DNA of 64,000 bases from Candidatus Poribacteria bacterium (GCA_026004875.1 BPJZ01000017.1:1-64000), one strand, 5' to 3'. Positions 18,489 to 27,342 are shown, numbered from the stretch's first letter. Numbers and translations: made by a program. The notes: generated by a model not told the origin, from the letters alone.

Positions 18489-19475
18489 ATGGCAGAGAAC
18501 TTGACAGAAAAACAGCGCTGGAAGCCAGAAGAAGCGACGGAAGTCCTTGAGTCCCCGGCAGAGGAGTCCGTTCTGCCGGAGGTCCCGGAGGGCTTTCGTT
18601 CCGGATTCGTCGGGATCCTCGGACGGCCGAACGCCGGGAAGTCCACCCTTCTGAACGCCCTGGTCGGGCAGAAGTTGGCCGCCGTGACCGAGAAGCCCCA
18701 GACGACGCGCACCCGCATCTCCGGCATTCGAACGACGGAGCGGGCCCAGCTGGTGTTTCTCGACACGCCGGGGATCATCGAGCCCCGCTATCGGCTTCAG
18801 GAACACATGGTCGAGGCGGCGCTTCAGGTGGCGCGCGACGCCGACCTGCTCCTCTACGTGATCGACGTCACCCGCGCTCCCCATCCGGCGGACGACGCCA
18901 TCCTTGAGCGGCTCCCTCGCCGCGCCCCGATGCTGTTGGTGCTGAACAAGATCGACCGCATCAAAAAGCCGATGTTGTTACCCCTCTTGGACGAGTACGG
19001 CAGGAGGAATCTCTTTGCCGAGCTGATTCCCATCTCGGCCAAGAACTACGACGGCGTGGACCGGCTCCTTGAAGTGATGGAGGAGTACCTCCCGCCAGGA
19101 CCGCTGCTCTTTCCGCCGGATCAGGTCTCCGACCTTCCCCAGCGGTTCTTTGTCGCCGAGACGGTGCGGGAGAAGATCTTCCAGCTGACACGGCAGGAGG
19201 TGCCCTACGCCTCCTCCGTCGTCGTCGAAGAGTTCGTCGAGGAGCCGGGGGCCAGCCGCCTTTACATTCGCGTGGCCATCTACGTGGAGAAGCCCTCTCA
19301 GAAGGCGATCCTGATCGGCAAGCAGGGCCGGATGCTCCGGGAGATCGGGCGCGCTGCCCGTCAGGAGATCGAGCAGTTTCTCCAAGCGCCGGTCTTCCTC
19401 GAGCTCTACGTCGGCGTGCGCAAAGGATGGCGACAGGACGACCGGAACCTGCGCGAGTTCGGCTACGCCCCCTAA
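18489..19475 (+). CDS. era: GTPase Era (30S ribosome assembly)
   Basis: Era binds the 3' end of 16S rRNA and assists 30S maturation at the membrane. All GTPase motifs are present: G1 GRPNAGKSTL, G2 region KPQTTRTRISGI, G3 DTPGI, G4 NKID. A C-terminal KH domain follows (AILIGKQGRMLREIGRAARQ, LELYVGVRKGWR). The protein is 328 residues, about 30 longer than usual, because an acidic N-terminal extension of some 36 residues precedes the SGFVGILGRPN strand. The ATG at 18489 is the only good start. It sits behind a promoter/terminator leader and runs convergently into the kinase gene, with three bases between the stops. Confidence 0.95.
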   Translation: MAENLTEKQRWKPEEATEVLESPAEESVLPEVPEGFRSGFVGILGRPNAGKSTLLNALVGQKLAAVTEKPQTTRTRISGIRTTERAQLVFLDTPGIIEPRYRLQEHMVEAALQVARDADLLLYVIDVTRAPHPADDAILERLPRRAPMLLVLNKIDRIKKPMLLPLLDEYGRRNLFAELIPISAKNYDGVDRLLEVMEEYLPPGPLLFPPDQVSDLPQRFFVAETVREKIFQLTRQEVPYASSVVVEEFVEEPGASRLYIRVAIYVEKPSQKAILIGKQGRMLREIGRAARQEIEQFLQAPVFLELYVGVRKGWRQDDRNLREFGYAP

Positions 19476-19478
19476 GCG

Positions 19479-20573
19479 TTACCCATCAGCAACGTCGCCG
19501 TACCACTCCCGAAGGCGTTCCCGAAGCAGTCGAGTCGGCTCAAAATCCCAAGCGGTCCCTTGAGCGAGCAGCTTCAACACTCGGTGAAAACGAGCGGCAC
19601 GGTTGGCCCAAAACGCAGGATGAAGCGCCCCCTCCTCCTCAGAAGGGGGCTCAATGCCGTGTCGAAGCAGCCGTTCCGCAATTAAGCACAGAAACACAAA
19701 ATGATGAGCCTCCAGCACCTCCGGATGAAAGAACCACGCCTCCCGACAGGACTCCAACCCCTCCGGATTCAGAAGAGAAACAAAGTTCCCGTCCGATCGG
19801 CGAGCACCAAGAGCCGTCGTGTACTGGACTAACCGTCGCTCCGACCAGTCCCACCCAAGCGTGGAGAAGTCCAAAACGATCGGCTCCGAGTCGGTAAGGA
19901 GAAGGTTTCGCGCGGTGTAGTCGAGCGAGCCGAACCGGGGCGTCCCTTGAAAAACGGCCTCGACCACAGCTCGCCAGAGGTCGCGGAGCGACTCAAGCGC
20001 CTCCGGCGGGACGCTCCGGCGCTCGGCCAGGAGCCGATACCCCCTCCAGGCCTCCACCAGCACTCGCCGGAAGTCCTCGCCAAGGTAAGCGTCATAGTCC
20101 ATCGCATAAACGTACGGCCCTAGCTCCCCCCGATGGACCTCCAAGGCGCGATCCACCATGGCCAGCGCGCGGACGATCTCCGGCAGAGCAGCCCGCGCCG
20201 AGTCTGGCTCCTCCTGAGCTCGGTCGTCCAAGGTCTCCCCCTCCACCCAACGGGTAACGAGAAGCCCAAGCTCCGGTCTGGCCGCAATCGGACGCGGCAC
20301 CGGCGCCCCCTGGTCGTAAAGCAACCGCAACGCCGACCATTCCGTCTCTGTGCTGTTGTGCCCTCCTTGGGTCTGACGGCTCAAGTCGCGGGTCCATTTC
20401 AACGCGTAGTCGGTCCCAGAGCCGGAGCGAATCCGCCAAGTATAGCGCAGTCCGCCCAGGCTCTCGGAGACCAACTCCGCCGCGATGATCGGGCCGCCGA
20501 TCAGCTCCTCAACGTGAGCGTTCAGCTCTTCAGCAGAGAGCGCCAGCAGCCTTGAAGAAGACGAAGGGTTCAT
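19479..20573 (-). CDS. APH/choline kinase-family phosphotransferase
   Basis: About 364 residues with protein-kinase-like fold features of the aminoglycoside phosphotransferase family: a nucleotide-binding lobe (ESLGGLRYTWRI, DYALKWTRDL), a hinge (LGLLVTRWVEGETL), a catalytic-loop-like stretch with D and N (FGSLDYTARNLLL), and a metal-binding aspartate (EPIVLDFSTLGWDW). The usual HxD of the catalytic loop is replaced by LDY, so it is a divergent member. The ATG at 20573 overlaps the mtnP stop (ATGA), implying translational coupling. A small-molecule kinase role next to methylthioadenosine salvage is possible but unproven. Confidence 0.72.
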   Translation of the reverse strand: MNPSSSSRLLALSAEELNAHVEELIGGPIIAAELVSESLGGLRYTWRIRSGSGTDYALKWTRDLSRQTQGGHNSTETEWSALRLLYDQGAPVPRPIAARPELGLLVTRWVEGETLDDRAQEEPDSARAALPEIVRALAMVDRALEVHRGELGPYVYAMDYDAYLGEDFRRVLVEAWRGYRLLAERRSVPPEALESLRDLWRAVVEAVFQGTPRFGSLDYTARNLLLTDSEPIVLDFSTLGWDWSERRLVQYTTALGARRSDGNFVSLLNPEGLESCREAWFFHPEVLEAHHFVFLCLIAERLLRHGIEPPSEEEGALHPAFWANRAARFHRVLKLLAQGTAWDFEPTRLLRERLREWYGDVADG

Positions 20574-21433
20574 CCGGAAAGGTACTTTCCGACAAGGGGC
20601 CAAAGCCGTTGCTTCATCGCCTCCGAGAGGGCGTCCGGATGAGTCGCGAGGGCGGTCCTCAGCGCCTCGCGGCAGGAGCAGGAACGCGTCTCCGGGAACT
20701 TCCGAAGAACCGCCCGAACGATCCGTTGCGCCGCCGCCACGTTCTGCTGCAACGTGGCGATGACCATCTCAGCGGTCACCTGGTCGTGCTCTGGGTGCCA
20801 CACGTCAAAGTCGGTGACGGCGGCCAGGGTAACGTAACAGATCTCTGCCTCGCGGGCCAACTTCGCTTCAGTCGCAGCGGTCATCCCGATGACGTCCATC
20901 CCCCAGGCTCGATAACAGTGAGACTCGGCCCGGGTCGAAAACTGAGGCCCTTCTATGCAGATGTAGGTGCCGCCGTCGTGAACCGTCTCGCCGGCCTCCC
21001 TGCCAACTTGAACTAGCACCTCTCGGAGGACGGGGCAGAACGGATCGGCAAAACTGACATGGGCCACCAGCCCTTCGTCAAAGAAGGTGCTCGCTCGGCC
21101 CTTGGTGTGGTCAAAAAGCTGGTCGGGAACCACAAACGAGCGCGGGTGAATGTGCTCGCGCAAGCTGCCCACGGCGCTGACCGAAAGAATCGCGTCTACA
21201 CCAAGAGTTTTAAGGGCGTAAATGTTAGCCCGAACGTTCAACCGGCTGGGCGGGATGCGGTGCCCGCGCCCGTGACGAGCTAAGAAGGCCACCCGCCGAC
21301 CTTCCAGCGTGCCCAGCCGGATTGCATCGCTGGGTGGGCCAAAGGGCGTCTCAACCGCGCGGTCCTCCACCTCCTCCAGTCCCTCGATCTGATAAAAGCC
21401 GCTCCCGCCGATGATTCCGATCAGTCCGCTCAT
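20570..21433 (-). CDS. mtnP: S-methyl-5'-thioadenosine phosphorylase
   Basis: The 287-residue enzyme splits methylthioadenosine into adenine and 5-methylthioribose 1-phosphate. It shows GIIGGSGFY at the start, the phosphate-binding RHGRGH, PSRLNVRANIYAL, the substrate loop EGPQFSTRAES, and MTAATEAKLAREAEICY. The PNP/MTAP type-2 family is clear. MTAP rather than inosine-type activity is suggested by TDFDVWHPEHDQV. The ATG at 21433 is preceded by AGGAGGAGCG. It forms a tight pair with the downstream kinase gene and follows nnr by eight bases. Confidence 0.92.
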   Translation of the reverse strand: MSGLIGIIGGSGFYQIEGLEEVEDRAVETPFGPPSDAIRLGTLEGRRVAFLARHGRGHRIPPSRLNVRANIYALKTLGVDAILSVSAVGSLREHIHPRSFVVPDQLFDHTKGRASTFFDEGLVAHVSFADPFCPVLREVLVQVGREAGETVHDGGTYICIEGPQFSTRAESHCYRAWGMDVIGMTAATEAKLAREAEICYVTLAAVTDFDVWHPEHDQVTAEMVIATLQQNVAAAQRIVRAVLRKFPETRSCSCREALRTALATHPDALSEAMKQRLWPLVGKYLSG

Positions 21434-21441
21434 CGCTCCTC

Positions 21442-23007
21442 CTAAGAAGTGAGGGTCTCTTGAAGCTGCCGGAGTCCCCCCCAGGCGGCCGGGATCGCAT
21501 CGCACAGCTCGGAAGCGAGAAGCCCTGCTCCTTGTGATCGGGCCGCAAGGTCCCCGGCCATCCCGTGCAGGTAGACGCCCAAAATCGCCGCGTCCAGCGG
21601 CTGGAGCCCCTGGGCAAGCAGTCCAACGAGGATGCCGGTCAGCGCGTCGCCGGACCCGCCCTTAGCCATCCCTGGGTTTCCTGTAGGATTCAAGAAGGCC
21701 CGCCCGTCTGGAGCGGCGATCACCGTCGGCACCCCCTTAAGGATGAGGACGACGCCCTGCTCCTGTGCAAACTCCCGGGCGATCGCGACCCGGTTTCGGT
21801 CCACCTCCTGCGCCGGCCTTGCCAAGAGCCGGCCCATCTCCCCAGGGTGAGGGGTCAACACCGCACCGGGAGGAAACCGAACGCCGCTCTTCTCCAATGG
21901 GGCAAGGACGTTCAGCGCGTCGGCGTCCAGGACAACTCGTTCGGGGAGCCCGGTCCGGTCTTCCAAGAGCCGCCGGACTAAAAAGGCCACTCCAGGGCGC
22001 TGAGAGAGCCCCGACCCGATCGCCCAAGCCGTCGCAGATCGAAGGGCTTCGCGCAGGGGCTGTTCAGCCTCTGGCGCCAGCGCCCCCTCGCGATCCGGCA
22101 GGGGAAGGCCGGTCGCCTCGACGGCCAACGTCTCAAGGATCGGATGAACCGCCTCCGGGACGGCAAACGTGACCAACCCCGCACCAACCCGGAGCGCCGA
22201 CCGAGCCGCGAGCGCCGCCGCACCGCTCAGCCCAACCGACCCGGCAACGATCAGCGCCCGCCCGAAGGTCCCCTTATGGGCGTTTCGAGGCCGGGGAGGG
22301 AGTCGCCGCGCGGCGTCCTCGGCCTCCAAGAGAAAGCAGTACGCCCCGACCCGATCCAACGCCTCCGGTGGAAACCCAAGATCGGCCACCGACCACTCCC
22401 CGACGTACTCCGCACCCGGATACAGCAGCAAGCCGACCTTTGCGTGCCCGATCGTCAGCGTCTCCGCGGCGCGAACGCAGGGGCCTTCCACCGCTCCGCG
22501 CTCGGCGTCCAGACCGGACGGAAGGTCGCAGGCCAACACCGGCACGCCGGAGCCGTTCATCGCCTCGATGACCGAAGCGGCAAAGCCGCGTACCGCCCCG
22601 CGAATTCCCGTTCCCAGCAGACAATCGAGCAGCCAATCGTGGGCCGACCAGGGAACCGACGCGAGCGCCTCCGGGGTGGTCACCGAGCGGATGGGAACCC
22701 CAAACCGTTCCGCAAGCCGATAGCTGAGCGCCGCGTCGCCAGAGAGCTGCTCCGGCGGTACGGTCAGATAGACGGTCGCCCGATAGCCCCAGACGTGAAG
22801 AAACCGCGCCGCGACTAGGCCGTCCCCGCCGTTATTCCCCTTTCCACAGACGATCCCCACCGAGCGGCGCGGAAGCTCCTTGCCGGCAATCCGCTCAGCA
22901 AGCTGTCGCCCTGCGTGCTCCATCAGCACCTGGCCCGGTACACCCAACTCCTCGATCGTGTACCGATCCACGGCCCGCATCTGTTCCGGCGTCAGCAGGG
23001 GTCGCAT
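21442..23007 (-). CDS. nnr: Bifunctional NAD(P)H-hydrate epimerase / ADP-dependent dehydratase
   Basis: The 521-residue protein fuses two repair enzymes for hydrated NAD(P)H. The N-terminal epimerase domain (about 1-215) has GKGNNGGDGLVAARFL and a catalytic aspartate in LACDLPSGLDAERG. The C-terminal ribokinase-like dehydratase domain has KGTFGRALIVAGS, AVLTPHPGEMGRLL and NPGMAKGGSGDALTGIL. Both active sites appear intact, and the length is normal for YjeF-type fusions. It lies nine bases downstream of the Omp85-like gene and eight upstream of mtnP. Confidence 0.95.
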   Translation of the reverse strand: MRPLLTPEQMRAVDRYTIEELGVPGQVLMEHAGRQLAERIAGKELPRRSVGIVCGKGNNGGDGLVAARFLHVWGYRATVYLTVPPEQLSGDAALSYRLAERFGVPIRSVTTPEALASVPWSAHDWLLDCLLGTGIRGAVRGFAASVIEAMNGSGVPVLACDLPSGLDAERGAVEGPCVRAAETLTIGHAKVGLLLYPGAEYVGEWSVADLGFPPEALDRVGAYCFLLEAEDAARRLPPRPRNAHKGTFGRALIVAGSVGLSGAAALAARSALRVGAGLVTFAVPEAVHPILETLAVEATGLPLPDREGALAPEAEQPLREALRSATAWAIGSGLSQRPGVAFLVRRLLEDRTGLPERVVLDADALNVLAPLEKSGVRFPPGAVLTPHPGEMGRLLARPAQEVDRNRVAIAREFAQEQGVVLILKGVPTVIAAPDGRAFLNPTGNPGMAKGGSGDALTGILVGLLAQGLQPLDAAILGVYLHGMAGDLAARSQGAGLLASELCDAIPAAWGGLRQLQETLTS

Positions 23008-23016
23008 GGACGAACC

Positions 23017-24666
23017 TTAAAACTCGGTCCCAACTTGAAGGTGGACCTTTCCCTCCAGGAGAGAAGCCCCCGGCTGCAAGGCGTACTGGATGCGGAGCAA
23101 CCCTCCCCTGGATTCTACAAGGAGGCCCAGACCGTATCCAAACTGAGGGGAGATCCACGGTCCCGATTCCGACCGCACGCTGCCCACGTCCAAAAACAGA
23201 AGCCCGTAGGCGCTCCGGCCGGTTCGGCGCCGGAGCTCAGCGCTGGCCAGAAGATACGCCCTCCCGGAGAAGTCCCGCTCCCGGTGGCCCCGTAACGACC
23301 CACCGCCGCCCAGATAAAACAGCTCGGCTTCCGGTACCGGCCCGTCGAGGAGAAGCCCTCCCCGCAAACGCAACAGACCGACCGTCCTCCGAGCGACGGG
23401 CAGGTACCGCTCCCCGTCCACCTCAAAACGCTGAAAGCGAAAGTCGCCTCTGTAGACCTCGCCTGAGAGCGCCAGTCGAGACCCGACCGTCGGAAAGAAC
23501 GCTCCATCCCGCGAATCGTACAACGCCGTCACCCCGACGCCGTAACTAGTTCCCGTCGAATCGCGCAGCCAGCGGACAAGCCCTCCGACCTCCCAGAAGG
23601 AGGCGAACGGCCAACGACCTAGCAGCGTCCAGCGCTCGAAAACGGTACGCTCGATTCGCTCCGCCTGGAAGGCGGTCTCCACGGTCAGCCGGGTGCCAAA
23701 GAAGAACGGCTCCAAGTAGTGGAGGGCGGTCATCCGCCGCGCGGCCGACTCCCAACGCCATTGAAGCGCTCGCCCGGTGCCGAACAGGTTGCGATCGCCC
23801 AACTCCAGGTATCCGGTTACCTGAGGCGTTCCGACGGCAGGAGCCGGTGGCGCATACCCCAACAGTCCCGCTACCCGCAGGGTGCGCGCCTCCTGGACCC
23901 GCAGCCGATAAACCACCCCGTCGGACCGATCCCCTCGCTTTAGATCGCTGGGATGGATCGCCGCAAACAGCCCACTCCGCGCCAACCGACGACGAGCAGA
24001 TTCCACCTTTCGGATGTCAAAGGGGTCCCCCTCCTGGAAGGGAATCAGACGACGCACCACCTCCTCGCGGGTCTTTTGGAGGCCTTCTACCTCGATCCGC
24101 TCAAAGATCGCCTTTGGCCCCTCCTCGACTCGGAGCTCAAAGGCGACCGTCCCCTGTTGGGGATCCATCGCAATCAGGACCGGCTGAAGCTGCGCGAAGG
24201 GGTACCCCCGCTCTGCATACCGCCGGACCAACCGCTTCCAGGCGGCGTCCAGCCTCTTTTCGTTCAGCAGGGATCCCGCCCGAAGGCCGAGTACCTCGCG
24301 AAGCTCTGAGTCGGAGAAGACGGTCACTCCGACGGCGCCCCATCGCTCCAACCGGGCCGGAAGCCCCTCCTGAACCCGAACTCGCCAGGTGCCTTCGCCT
24401 TCTGGTTGCGCTTCTGCCTGGGCGAAGTAGAACCCCTCCTGTCGGTATCGGAGGAGTAGTCGGTCCAGCGCCGCCCGAACCTGCCCCGGCGCCCCCTCTC
24501 CAGAGGGGGGATCCCCAAGGAGGGCCAGAGCCTCCTTGAGGTCGAGGCGCTGGACTCCCTCCAGCTTCCAGCCGGAGCCCATCGCCGAACCGGCAAAGAC
24601 GACCAACAGCGCTCCCCCCAGCACTAGAGAAAGCGCCCGCCGTCGGTGATGGAGTGCAACTTCCAT
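23017..24666 (-). CDS. Omp85-family outer membrane protein (BamA/TamA-like)
   Basis: A signal peptide (LVLGGALLVVFAGSAMG) is followed by about three POTRA-like repeats; one carries IFERIEVEGLQKTREEVV. A C-terminal 16-strand surface-antigen barrel follows. The barrel contains GGGGSLRGHRERDF, the conserved loop-6 motif of Omp85 proteins, and ends in phenylalanine (VGTEF) as expected for Bam substrates. At about 550 residues it is shorter than BamA and close to TamA or a two-partner-type translocator. Upstream TTG (24690) and ATG (24666) are both possible starts; I took the ATG because it gives a more usual signal peptide. Confidence 0.85.
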   Translation of the reverse strand: MEVALHHRRRALSLVLGGALLVVFAGSAMGSGWKLEGVQRLDLKEALALLGDPPSGEGAPGQVRAALDRLLLRYRQEGFYFAQAEAQPEGEGTWRVRVQEGLPARLERWGAVGVTVFSDSELREVLGLRAGSLLNEKRLDAAWKRLVRRYAERGYPFAQLQPVLIAMDPQQGTVAFELRVEEGPKAIFERIEVEGLQKTREEVVRRLIPFQEGDPFDIRKVESARRRLARSGLFAAIHPSDLKRGDRSDGVVYRLRVQEARTLRVAGLLGYAPPAPAVGTPQVTGYLELGDRNLFGTGRALQWRWESAARRMTALHYLEPFFFGTRLTVETAFQAERIERTVFERWTLLGRWPFASFWEVGGLVRWLRDSTGTSYGVGVTALYDSRDGAFFPTVGSRLALSGEVYRGDFRFQRFEVDGERYLPVARRTVGLLRLRGGLLLDGPVPEAELFYLGGGGSLRGHRERDFSGRAYLLASAELRRRTGRSAYGLLFLDVGSVRSESGPWISPQFGYGLGLLVESRGGLLRIQYALQPGASLLEGKVHLQVGTEF

Positions 24667-24713
24667 CCATCGAGGGCCTTGCGTACCCAAGCAAGCCAGG
24701 ACTCCAAGGGAGG

Positions 24714-25121
24714 CTAAAACTCCTCGTCCTCCTCGTACTCCTCTTCGGAGTCCTCCTCGTAGAACTCGTACTCCTCAGCGTCCATCAGGTCGTCCAGCTC
24801 GCCGGGGAACTCAATCCGCATGCGGAAGATCCACCCTTCGTCCTCCGCCGACTGATTGAGCAGTGTCGGGTCCTCCTCTAGCGCCGCGTTGACCTCCAGG
24901 ACCTCACCGCTTACCGGCGCGCGGTAGTAGTACTCCTGCCCCTCTATCGTCTCAATGACACCGATCGGTTCGTGCTGCTCATACTCCGCGCCAACCTCAG
25001 GAAGCTCCACGGCGACTACTTCACCGTACTCCAGAATGCGGCGCTGAGTGACTCCGACGATCCCTTCGTCCTCGCCTTCCAAACGGATCCATTCGTGCGT
25101 GCGGGTGTAATAGGTGCTCAA
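24714..25121 (-). CDS. GcvH-like protein lacking the lipoyl-lysine, with acidic C-terminal tail
   Basis: The 135-residue protein aligns with glycine-cleavage H protein through YTRTHEWIRLEGEDEGIVGVTQ, GEVVAVELPEVG and APVSGEVLEVNAAL. At the lipoylation site H proteins have ESVKA; here it reads E57-T-I-E60-G, so glutamate replaces the modified lysine. The coding frame is clean across the site, so this is not an indel artefact. The last ~25 residues are almost entirely D/E with Y/F. A TTG start at 25121 is supported by AGGAGG five bases upstream. It cannot be a normal lipoyl carrier. It lies in the SLBB-methyltransferase-acpS-barrel-Omp85 run, far from gcvPB at 36.7-38.2 kb. Confidence 0.8.
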   Translation of the reverse strand: MSTYYTRTHEWIRLEGEDEGIVGVTQRRILEYGEVVAVELPEVGAEYEQHEPIGVIETIEGQEYYYRAPVSGEVLEVNAALEEDPTLLNQSAEDEGWIFRMRIEFPGELDDLMDAEEYEFYEEDSEEEYEEDEEF

Positions 25122-25247
25122 AACGGCCTCCTGCAGTTGATGCTATGCCATCTTCCAGACGAGATGAGAATTGCTCTGGTTGAGAAACTGCTAACTCTAA
25201 TAGCCTACAGCCGACGGTTCGTCTAGCACATTTTCGTCGCGGCAGGA

Positions 25248-26321
25248 CTATAGTTTCCGCCCAACGCTCCAGCTCCAGGTCCAGCGCGGGGAGCGCAACC
25301 GGACCTCCTCCTGAGCTCCGGCTAGCGGTCGAAAGACCGGCGCCACCGCGGCGGCCACCTGCCAGGAGTAGAGCCGAGCCCAGATTCCCAGAGTCGGTCC
25401 TTCCGCCCTCCAGAGTCGGTCGGAGACCGGCTCTTGGAGACCCTCAGCGGTCACGCGCCACCCTGCCCATGGAACGGTCGCTCGTTGATACCCAAAGGCG
25501 ACCCCCATCCGATCGTGATAGCTCAACGTCCCACCCAGGGAGAAGGCCGGCCCACGCTCCGCCGGGGCGCGAAGCTCCCCCAACGCCTGGAGGCCCCAGA
25601 CGGCCCCCAACTGCCAGCGTCGGAGGACCCCGATCCCCAGCTCCGAGTGCGGCTTTCGAGGTCGCTCCCCCGGCGGAGAGGAGATCCCCCGGCTCAGCCC
25701 CCGCAGCCGAACGCCTAGACGCATCTCCCGACCAAGCGGCAGCAAGGCGCTTAGCTCGTGAACCCATCCGGTCCCATACTGGGGCGTCCCGTCTGGGAGC
25801 GTCTCCTTGGAGCGCACCCAGCGAACCAGCCAAGCCACCTCCGCCCCCGATGCCCAACGGTAACCGTAACCAAAGCCCAAATACCAATCGGAGAAGGGGT
25901 AGGCGTGGATCGCCTCGCCCTCTTGGTTCACTCGCGTGAAGGGACCAGTGCTCCGGAAGCTCCCTTCAAAAAGCCCCTGGCTGCCACCCCAGCGGATCGG
26001 TCGGGCCCACACCCGATGAAGACGGAAGCCGTCCCGCAGGAGGGTTGCCAGGCGCTCCGGACGACCCTCCAGGTCCGGCGTCCAAAGCTCCGCCCGGGCC
26101 GTCGGCGCATAGACCAACGACCACCCCCACAGAGGACGGTCCTCCTCCAAAAGCAAGGCAAACGTGGCGCCGTTCCCCGCCCCGCGAGCCAAGGGTCCGT
26201 TGTCCTGATACAGCGCAGGGAGCGTCGACGGCCCGGCACCCCATCCCTTCAAGCTGGCAAAGAACAGCCCCGCGACGATCAGAAACGGTCGGAGTCGCTC
26301 ATTCAAACAGAAGCAGGACAT
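25248..26321 (-). CDS. Putative outer-membrane beta-barrel protein
   Basis: The product is about 357 residues, with a hydrophobic leader (LRPFLIVAGLFFASLKGWG) that looks like a signal peptide. A long series of alternating, glycine- and aromatic-rich strands follows (WYLGFGYGYRWASGAEVAW, RLGVRLRGLSRG, LGGTLSYHDRMGVAFGYQRA). I recognise no specific family. The composition and strand pattern suggest an outer-membrane barrel of the PorV/FadL-like kind. Its start overlaps the end of acpS by about 20 bases; a TTG at about 26306 is an alternative start. Location between acpS and the GcvH-like gene gives no firm clue to function. Confidence 0.55.
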   Translation of the reverse strand: MSCFCLNERLRPFLIVAGLFFASLKGWGAGPSTLPALYQDNGPLARGAGNGATFALLLEEDRPLWGWSLVYAPTARAELWTPDLEGRPERLATLLRDGFRLHRVWARPIRWGGSQGLFEGSFRSTGPFTRVNQEGEAIHAYPFSDWYLGFGYGYRWASGAEVAWLVRWVRSKETLPDGTPQYGTGWVHELSALLPLGREMRLGVRLRGLSRGISSPPGERPRKPHSELGIGVLRRWQLGAVWGLQALGELRAPAERGPAFSLGGTLSYHDRMGVAFGYQRATVPWAGWRVTAEGLQEPVSDRLWRAEGPTLGIWARLYSWQVAAAVAPVFRPLAGAQEEVRLRSPRWTWSWSVGRKL

Positions 26322-26682
26322 AAGCGATCGCCAGTTGATCGGTATGGGAGAGGCTCAATCGCGCCCCAACGCCGCCCATCCGTTGGAACCGCTCCAGCGC
26401 GCGCCCGTGAAACCGTAAGTTCGGCTTCCCGGACGGCTCCCGGACAACCTCGATCTCTTTCCAGTGGACGCCGTTCCAGCCGGTGCCGAGCGCTTTCATT
26501 GCGGCCTCCTTGGCGGCAAACCGAGCAGCATAGTTGATCCACGGAAAACGCTTGGAGCGACAGTAGGCCCGTTCCGCTTCGGTGAAGACTCGGTTTTCAA
26601 ACCGCTCCCCCCAGCGCTCCAGCGCTGCGCGCACCCGTTCCACCTCGGTGATGTCCACGCCGGTTTCCACTCTCCAAGGCAC
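26299..26682 (-). CDS. acpS: Holo-[acyl-carrier-protein] synthase
   Basis: AcpS transfers phosphopantetheine from CoA to apo-ACP. The 127-residue length is normal. The magnesium-binding motif GVDITEVERV is at the N-terminus, and the second signature ARFAAKEAAMKALG is near residue 55. LSLSHTDQLAIAYV closes the fold. The start is a GTG at 26682 with AAAGG eight bases upstream. It follows the methyltransferase gene by six bases and overlaps the next gene, indicating an operon. Confidence 0.95.
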   Translation of the reverse strand: MPWRVETGVDITEVERVRAALERWGERFENRVFTEAERAYCRSKRFPWINYAARFAAKEAAMKALGTGWNGVHWKEIEVVREPSGKPNLRFHGRALERFQRMGGVGARLSLSHTDQLAIAYVLLLFE

Positions 26683-26688
26683 AGACCT

Positions 26689-27342
26689 TTACCCCCTTTC
26701 CGAGACCGCGCCCCCGACCAGGCTCCCCCGACGCCGAAACAGCATTAACAGCTCCCGCCCCCGTCGCTCCGGGTGCGAGTCTAAAGGCGTATAAGCCTCC
26801 TCGACGGTGAAGTACCGCGAGAACAACGCCTCTAGCTCCTCTTGAGAAGTGGGGAACGGAGGCCCGTCCTCCGGTAGCACGGTAAAGAACAGACCTAAAA
26901 AGGCGCCCCCAGGACGAAGCAACGTTGCAACGGCCCGGGCGTACTCTTCACGGCGCGCCGGATCAATCGCACAAAAGCAAGTGTGCTCAAGCGCCAAGTC
27001 AAACGCTCCGGCCCACTCCTCCGGCAGGGCGAACAGATCGGCCCGGAGGAACCGAACGCGCGACAACCCCTCCGCCTGAGCCAGCCGCTCCGCCTCCTGG
27101 ACGGCCAAGGCGCTGACATCGACACCGAGGACCTCCCACCCCTCCCACGCCAAAAAACGGGCGTCGTGCCCCCGACCGCACCCCAGCACAACCGCCTTGC
27201 CGGCCGGAAGCCGCTCCCGGTTCCCGCGGACAAACGACACCAACGGGGGCGCCGGTCGACCCAAGTCCCACCCGGTCTTCCCAGTCCGGTATCGGTGCTC
27301 CCAAAACTCCGGCGTGCGAAAATCCAGCTCTTCGTTTTCCAT
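26689..27342 (-). CDS. SAM-dependent methyltransferase (TPMT-like)
   Basis: The 217-residue protein begins DFRTPEFWEHRYRTGKTGWDLG, matching the thiopurine-methyltransferase family lead WxxRY..G.tgWD.G. SAM-binding motif I is VVLGCGRGHDARFLAWEG, motif II EVLGVDVSALAVQEA, and LALEHTCFCAIDPARREEYA follows. Bacterial members methylate small thiols, selenium or tellurium compounds, or unknown substrates, so the substrate is not assigned. The ATG is preceded by GAGAGGAG. It is 14 bases downstream of the SLBB gene. Confidence 0.87.
   Translation of the reverse strand: MENEELDFRTPEFWEHRYRTGKTGWDLGRPAPPLVSFVRGNRERLPAGKAVVLGCGRGHDARFLAWEGWEVLGVDVSALAVQEAERLAQAEGLSRVRFLRADLFALPEEWAGAFDLALEHTCFCAIDPARREEYARAVATLLRPGGAFLGLFFTVLPEDGPPFPTSQEELEALFSRYFTVEEAYTPLDSHPERRGRELLMLFRRRGSLVGGAVSERG

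Noticed and set aside
24714-25121. Frameshift as the cause of the missing lysine in the GcvH-like protein
   Set aside because: The reading frame is continuous and family-like on both sides of the site. No one-base change restores ESVKA.
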